A model generated the notes under the pieces. The model made no database searches. It was given only the letters and a program-made list of their open reading frames with translations, and had not been told where the DNA came from. A stretch of DNA of 64,000 bases from an uncultured Aquimarina sp. GTDB lineage: Bacteria; Bacteroidota; Bacteroidia; Flavobacteriales; Flavobacteriaceae. Every line of letters begins with the position of its first letter. Position 1 is the stretch's first letter. The translations under genes were made by a program, and so were the position numbers. Location: NCBI GenBank assembly GCA_947496705.1, contig CANMDW010000020.1:1-64000 (forward strand), given 5' to 3'. This document shows, piece after piece, positions 62,308 through 64,000 of this stretch.

Positions 62308-62931
62308 TTAGGTGTTTTTTTGATTTTGAAGTATAAAGGAAGGAAGTGAAACCTGATATTTTACTACTACCAATCGAATGACAATGATCAATAGCGTAGT
62401 GGCGATATAGATGATATTTTGATCTATTCTCGACGAGTGCAATACCATAAAACAAATCCCTCCCGCTATTGAGGCAGTAGCATAGATTTCCTTTCTGAAA
62501 ATTACCGGAATCTCGTTGCATAGAATGTCGCGGATTACACCGCCAAAACATCCGGTCATGGTTCCCAAAGCAATAGATATAACAGGCTCTAATCCTGTCT
62601 GAATGCCAATTTCTACTCCAATGATAGTAAAAATGCCCAGACCGATGGTATCAAATAAGAAAAGAGATTTTTTGAGGTAACCCAACTTGTTTCTAAAGAT
62701 AATTGAGAATACTACCACGCCGCCGATCAAGTACAGGTTTACTGTATTTTGCATCCATGAAACCGGCGTATTGCCAATGAGTATATCCCGAAGCGTCCCA
62801 CCACCAATTGCGGTCACAAAAGCAATAATAAATATCCCGAAAAGATCAAGTTTTCGGTGTATAGCACTTAGTGCTCCCGAGATGGCAAAAGCTGCTGTTC
62901 CTAAAATATCCAATGTGTCAAAAAATGTCAT
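62308..62931 (-). CDS. TRIC-family cation channel protein
   Basis: 207 residues, seven hydrophobic segments with two internal repeats. Each repeat has the GGG.xRD signature: AIGGGTLRDILIGNTPVSW (first) and CFGGVIRDILCNEIPVIF (second). Prokaryotic members of this family (formerly UPF0126/YicG) form trimeric monovalent cation channels; some are linked to amino-acid uptake. It is divergently transcribed from trxB. Confidence 0.9.
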   Translation of the reverse strand: MTFFDTLDILGTAAFAISGALSAIHRKLDLFGIFIIAFVTAIGGGTLRDILIGNTPVSWMQNTVNLYLIGGVVVFSIIFRNKLGYLKKSLFLFDTIGLGIFTIIGVEIGIQTGLEPVISIALGTMTGCFGGVIRDILCNEIPVIFRKEIYATASIAGGICFMVLHSSRIDQNIIYIATTLLIIVIRLVVVKYQVSLPSFILQNQKNT

Positions 62932-63101
62932 AGTTATGAAATAGTTTTTTATACTCCTGTAAATGTATGTATATTGATTAGATACGATGATGTACTAGCA
63001 AAAAATCTAATAACTGTACTTTATGAGTTCATAATAATTCTTAATAACTTTAATGTAAGGTTTATGATCAAATTGCTACTTTTACACTATATAAAAACGA
63101 A

Positions 63102-64000
63102 ATGAATATGTCTGATACAATAGAAAGAATAAAATGCCTTATTATAGGCTCTGGACCTGCAGGATATACTGCGGCAATATACGCAGCGAGAGCCGATCTT
63201 AAACCAGTTATGTATACCGGTATGGAACCAGGAGGGCAGCTAACCACTACTACAGAGGTTGATAACTTTCCTGGATACCCCGAAGGTATAGACGGGCCGA
63301 CAATGATGGTACAGTTACAGCAACAAGCAGAACGTTTTGGTACCGAAGTGCGTATCGGAATGGTTACAGCAGTTGATTTTAGTAAAGAAGTAGGGGGGAT
63401 CCACAAGATTACTGTAGATAATACAACAGCGATTGAAGCTGAAACAGTTATTATTTCTACCGGAGCTACGGCAAGATATCTTGGATTACCCAGTGAGCAA
63501 AAATTACGCGGAGGCGGGGTTTCTGCATGTGCGGTTTGTGACGGATTTTTCTATAAAGGACAAGATGTAGCTATTGTGGGTGGAGGAGATACAGCCGCCG
63601 AAGAAGCGACATATCTTGCCAATATTTGTTCTACTGTTACGATGCTGGTGCGTAAAGATCAGATGAGAGCTTCCAAGGCAATGCAACACAGAGTAAACAA
63701 TACTCCTAATTTGAAGGTACTATATAATACCGAAGTTGATGAGGTATTAGGAGATCAGGTTGTAGAAGGTTTACGAATGGTAAATAATCAAACCGGTGAA
63801 AAGACAGAAATTGAAATCACAGGATTATTTATAGCTATCGGGCATACTCCAAATACTGGTATTTTCAAGGGCCAGTTGGATATGGATACTACCGGATATA
63901 TTATTACTGAAGGTAAATCTACCAAGACTAATATTCCCGGGGTATTTGCATCCGGAGACGTTCAGGATAAAGAATACAGGCAAGCTGTTACAGCAGCCGG
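63102..64000 (+). CDS. trxB: Thioredoxin reductase, 3' end outside window
   Basis: Open from ATG 63102 (alternative ATG 63108) to the window edge, 299 codons of about 320. The FAD-binding motif is LIIGSGPAGYTAAIYAARA, with MEPGGQLTTTTEVDNFPGYPEG. The redox-active pair C143-A-V-C146 is followed by DG, and GGGDTAAEEA binds NADPH. The FAD-site end ASGDVQDKEYRQAVTAAG is reached at the edge. It reduces thioredoxin with NADPH. There is no sign of frameshift. Confidence 0.96.
   Translation, partial: MNMSDTIERIKCLIIGSGPAGYTAAIYAARADLKPVMYTGMEPGGQLTTTTEVDNFPGYPEGIDGPTMMVQLQQQAERFGTEVRIGMVTAVDFSKEVGGIHKITVDNTTAIEAETVIISTGATARYLGLPSEQKLRGGGVSACAVCDGFFYKGQDVAIVGGGDTAAEEATYLANICSTVTMLVRKDQMRASKAMQHRVNNTPNLKVLYNTEVDEVLGDQVVEGLRMVNNQTGEKTEIEITGLFIAIGHTPNTGIFKGQLDMDTTGYIITEGKSTKTNIPGVFASGDVQDKEYRQAVTAA

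Overview
The window is low-GC DNA from a member of the Bacteroidota, almost certainly a (probably marine) flavobacterium. The signs are a type IX secretion sorting domain on a secreted alpha-amylase, a FecR/ECF sigma/STN-TonB receptor regulatory unit, a BfmA/BtgA mobilization protein, IntDOT-like tyrosine recombinases whose first catalytic Arg is Ser, and many 'SxxC' lipoproteins. The genus cannot be fixed from the sequence alone.

Bases 1-16860 are an accessory region. It opens with the 3' end of an RHS-repeat protein, a P450 gene broken by an internal deletion, a methyltransferase and several decayed genes (STAS-like fragment, resolvase tail, frameshifted zincin-like protein). Two related integrative elements then sit in tandem at a tRNA-Pro(TGG) gene. 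Each has an integrase at its right end, a hairpin with the shared loop AATCATACGATTA, and a 13-bp copy of the tRNA 3' end (7210-7222 and 16784-16796). Element B (7210-16796) can be delimited at both ends. It carries a secreted beta-helix protein, a membrane protein, bfmA without a relaxase gene, an inverted-repeat cluster that may be oriT, and an HExxH lipoprotein with a partner lipoprotein. Element A carries a broken HExxH protein plus lipoprotein in the same position relative to its integrase, with the same 102-bp hairpin repeat between.

Bases 16861-27600 are core-like: secreted GH13 amylase, cytochrome bd oxidase (cydAB), tRNA-Pro(GGG), small membrane or lipoprotein genes and an MscS channel, interspersed with MITE-like elements. 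Bases 27619-38505 (all minus strand) hold a BNR-repeat protein, two serine hydrolases, an N-acyl-D-amino-acid deacylase and a class IV (D-amino-acid type) aminotransferase, then glycerate kinase and a DASS carboxylate transporter. The first five suggest scavenging of D-amino-acid-containing compounds.

Bases 39947-52892 form a signal-regulated uptake and catabolism locus. Two paralogous TonB receptors flank a divergently transcribed sigma factor and FecR pair. They are followed by a WD40 protein, an FAH-family hydrolase, a cytochrome c/PQQ-type dehydrogenase lipoprotein and a GntP permease. A Tat-exported enolase-superfamily dehydratase lies further on (54868-56091). Sugar-acid use is the likely theme.

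The rest holds an OmpA-family protein, small lipoproteins, a PfpI-like lipoprotein coupled to a PepSY membrane protein, the stump of a deleted TonB receptor, a CysK/CBS-family enzyme, a thioesterase, a TRIC channel and the start of thioredoxin reductase (trxB), cut by the window end. The intergenic DNA is rich in repeats: three MITE-like families, GC-rich palindromes, and tandem arrays with 40-, 41- and 23-bp periods.
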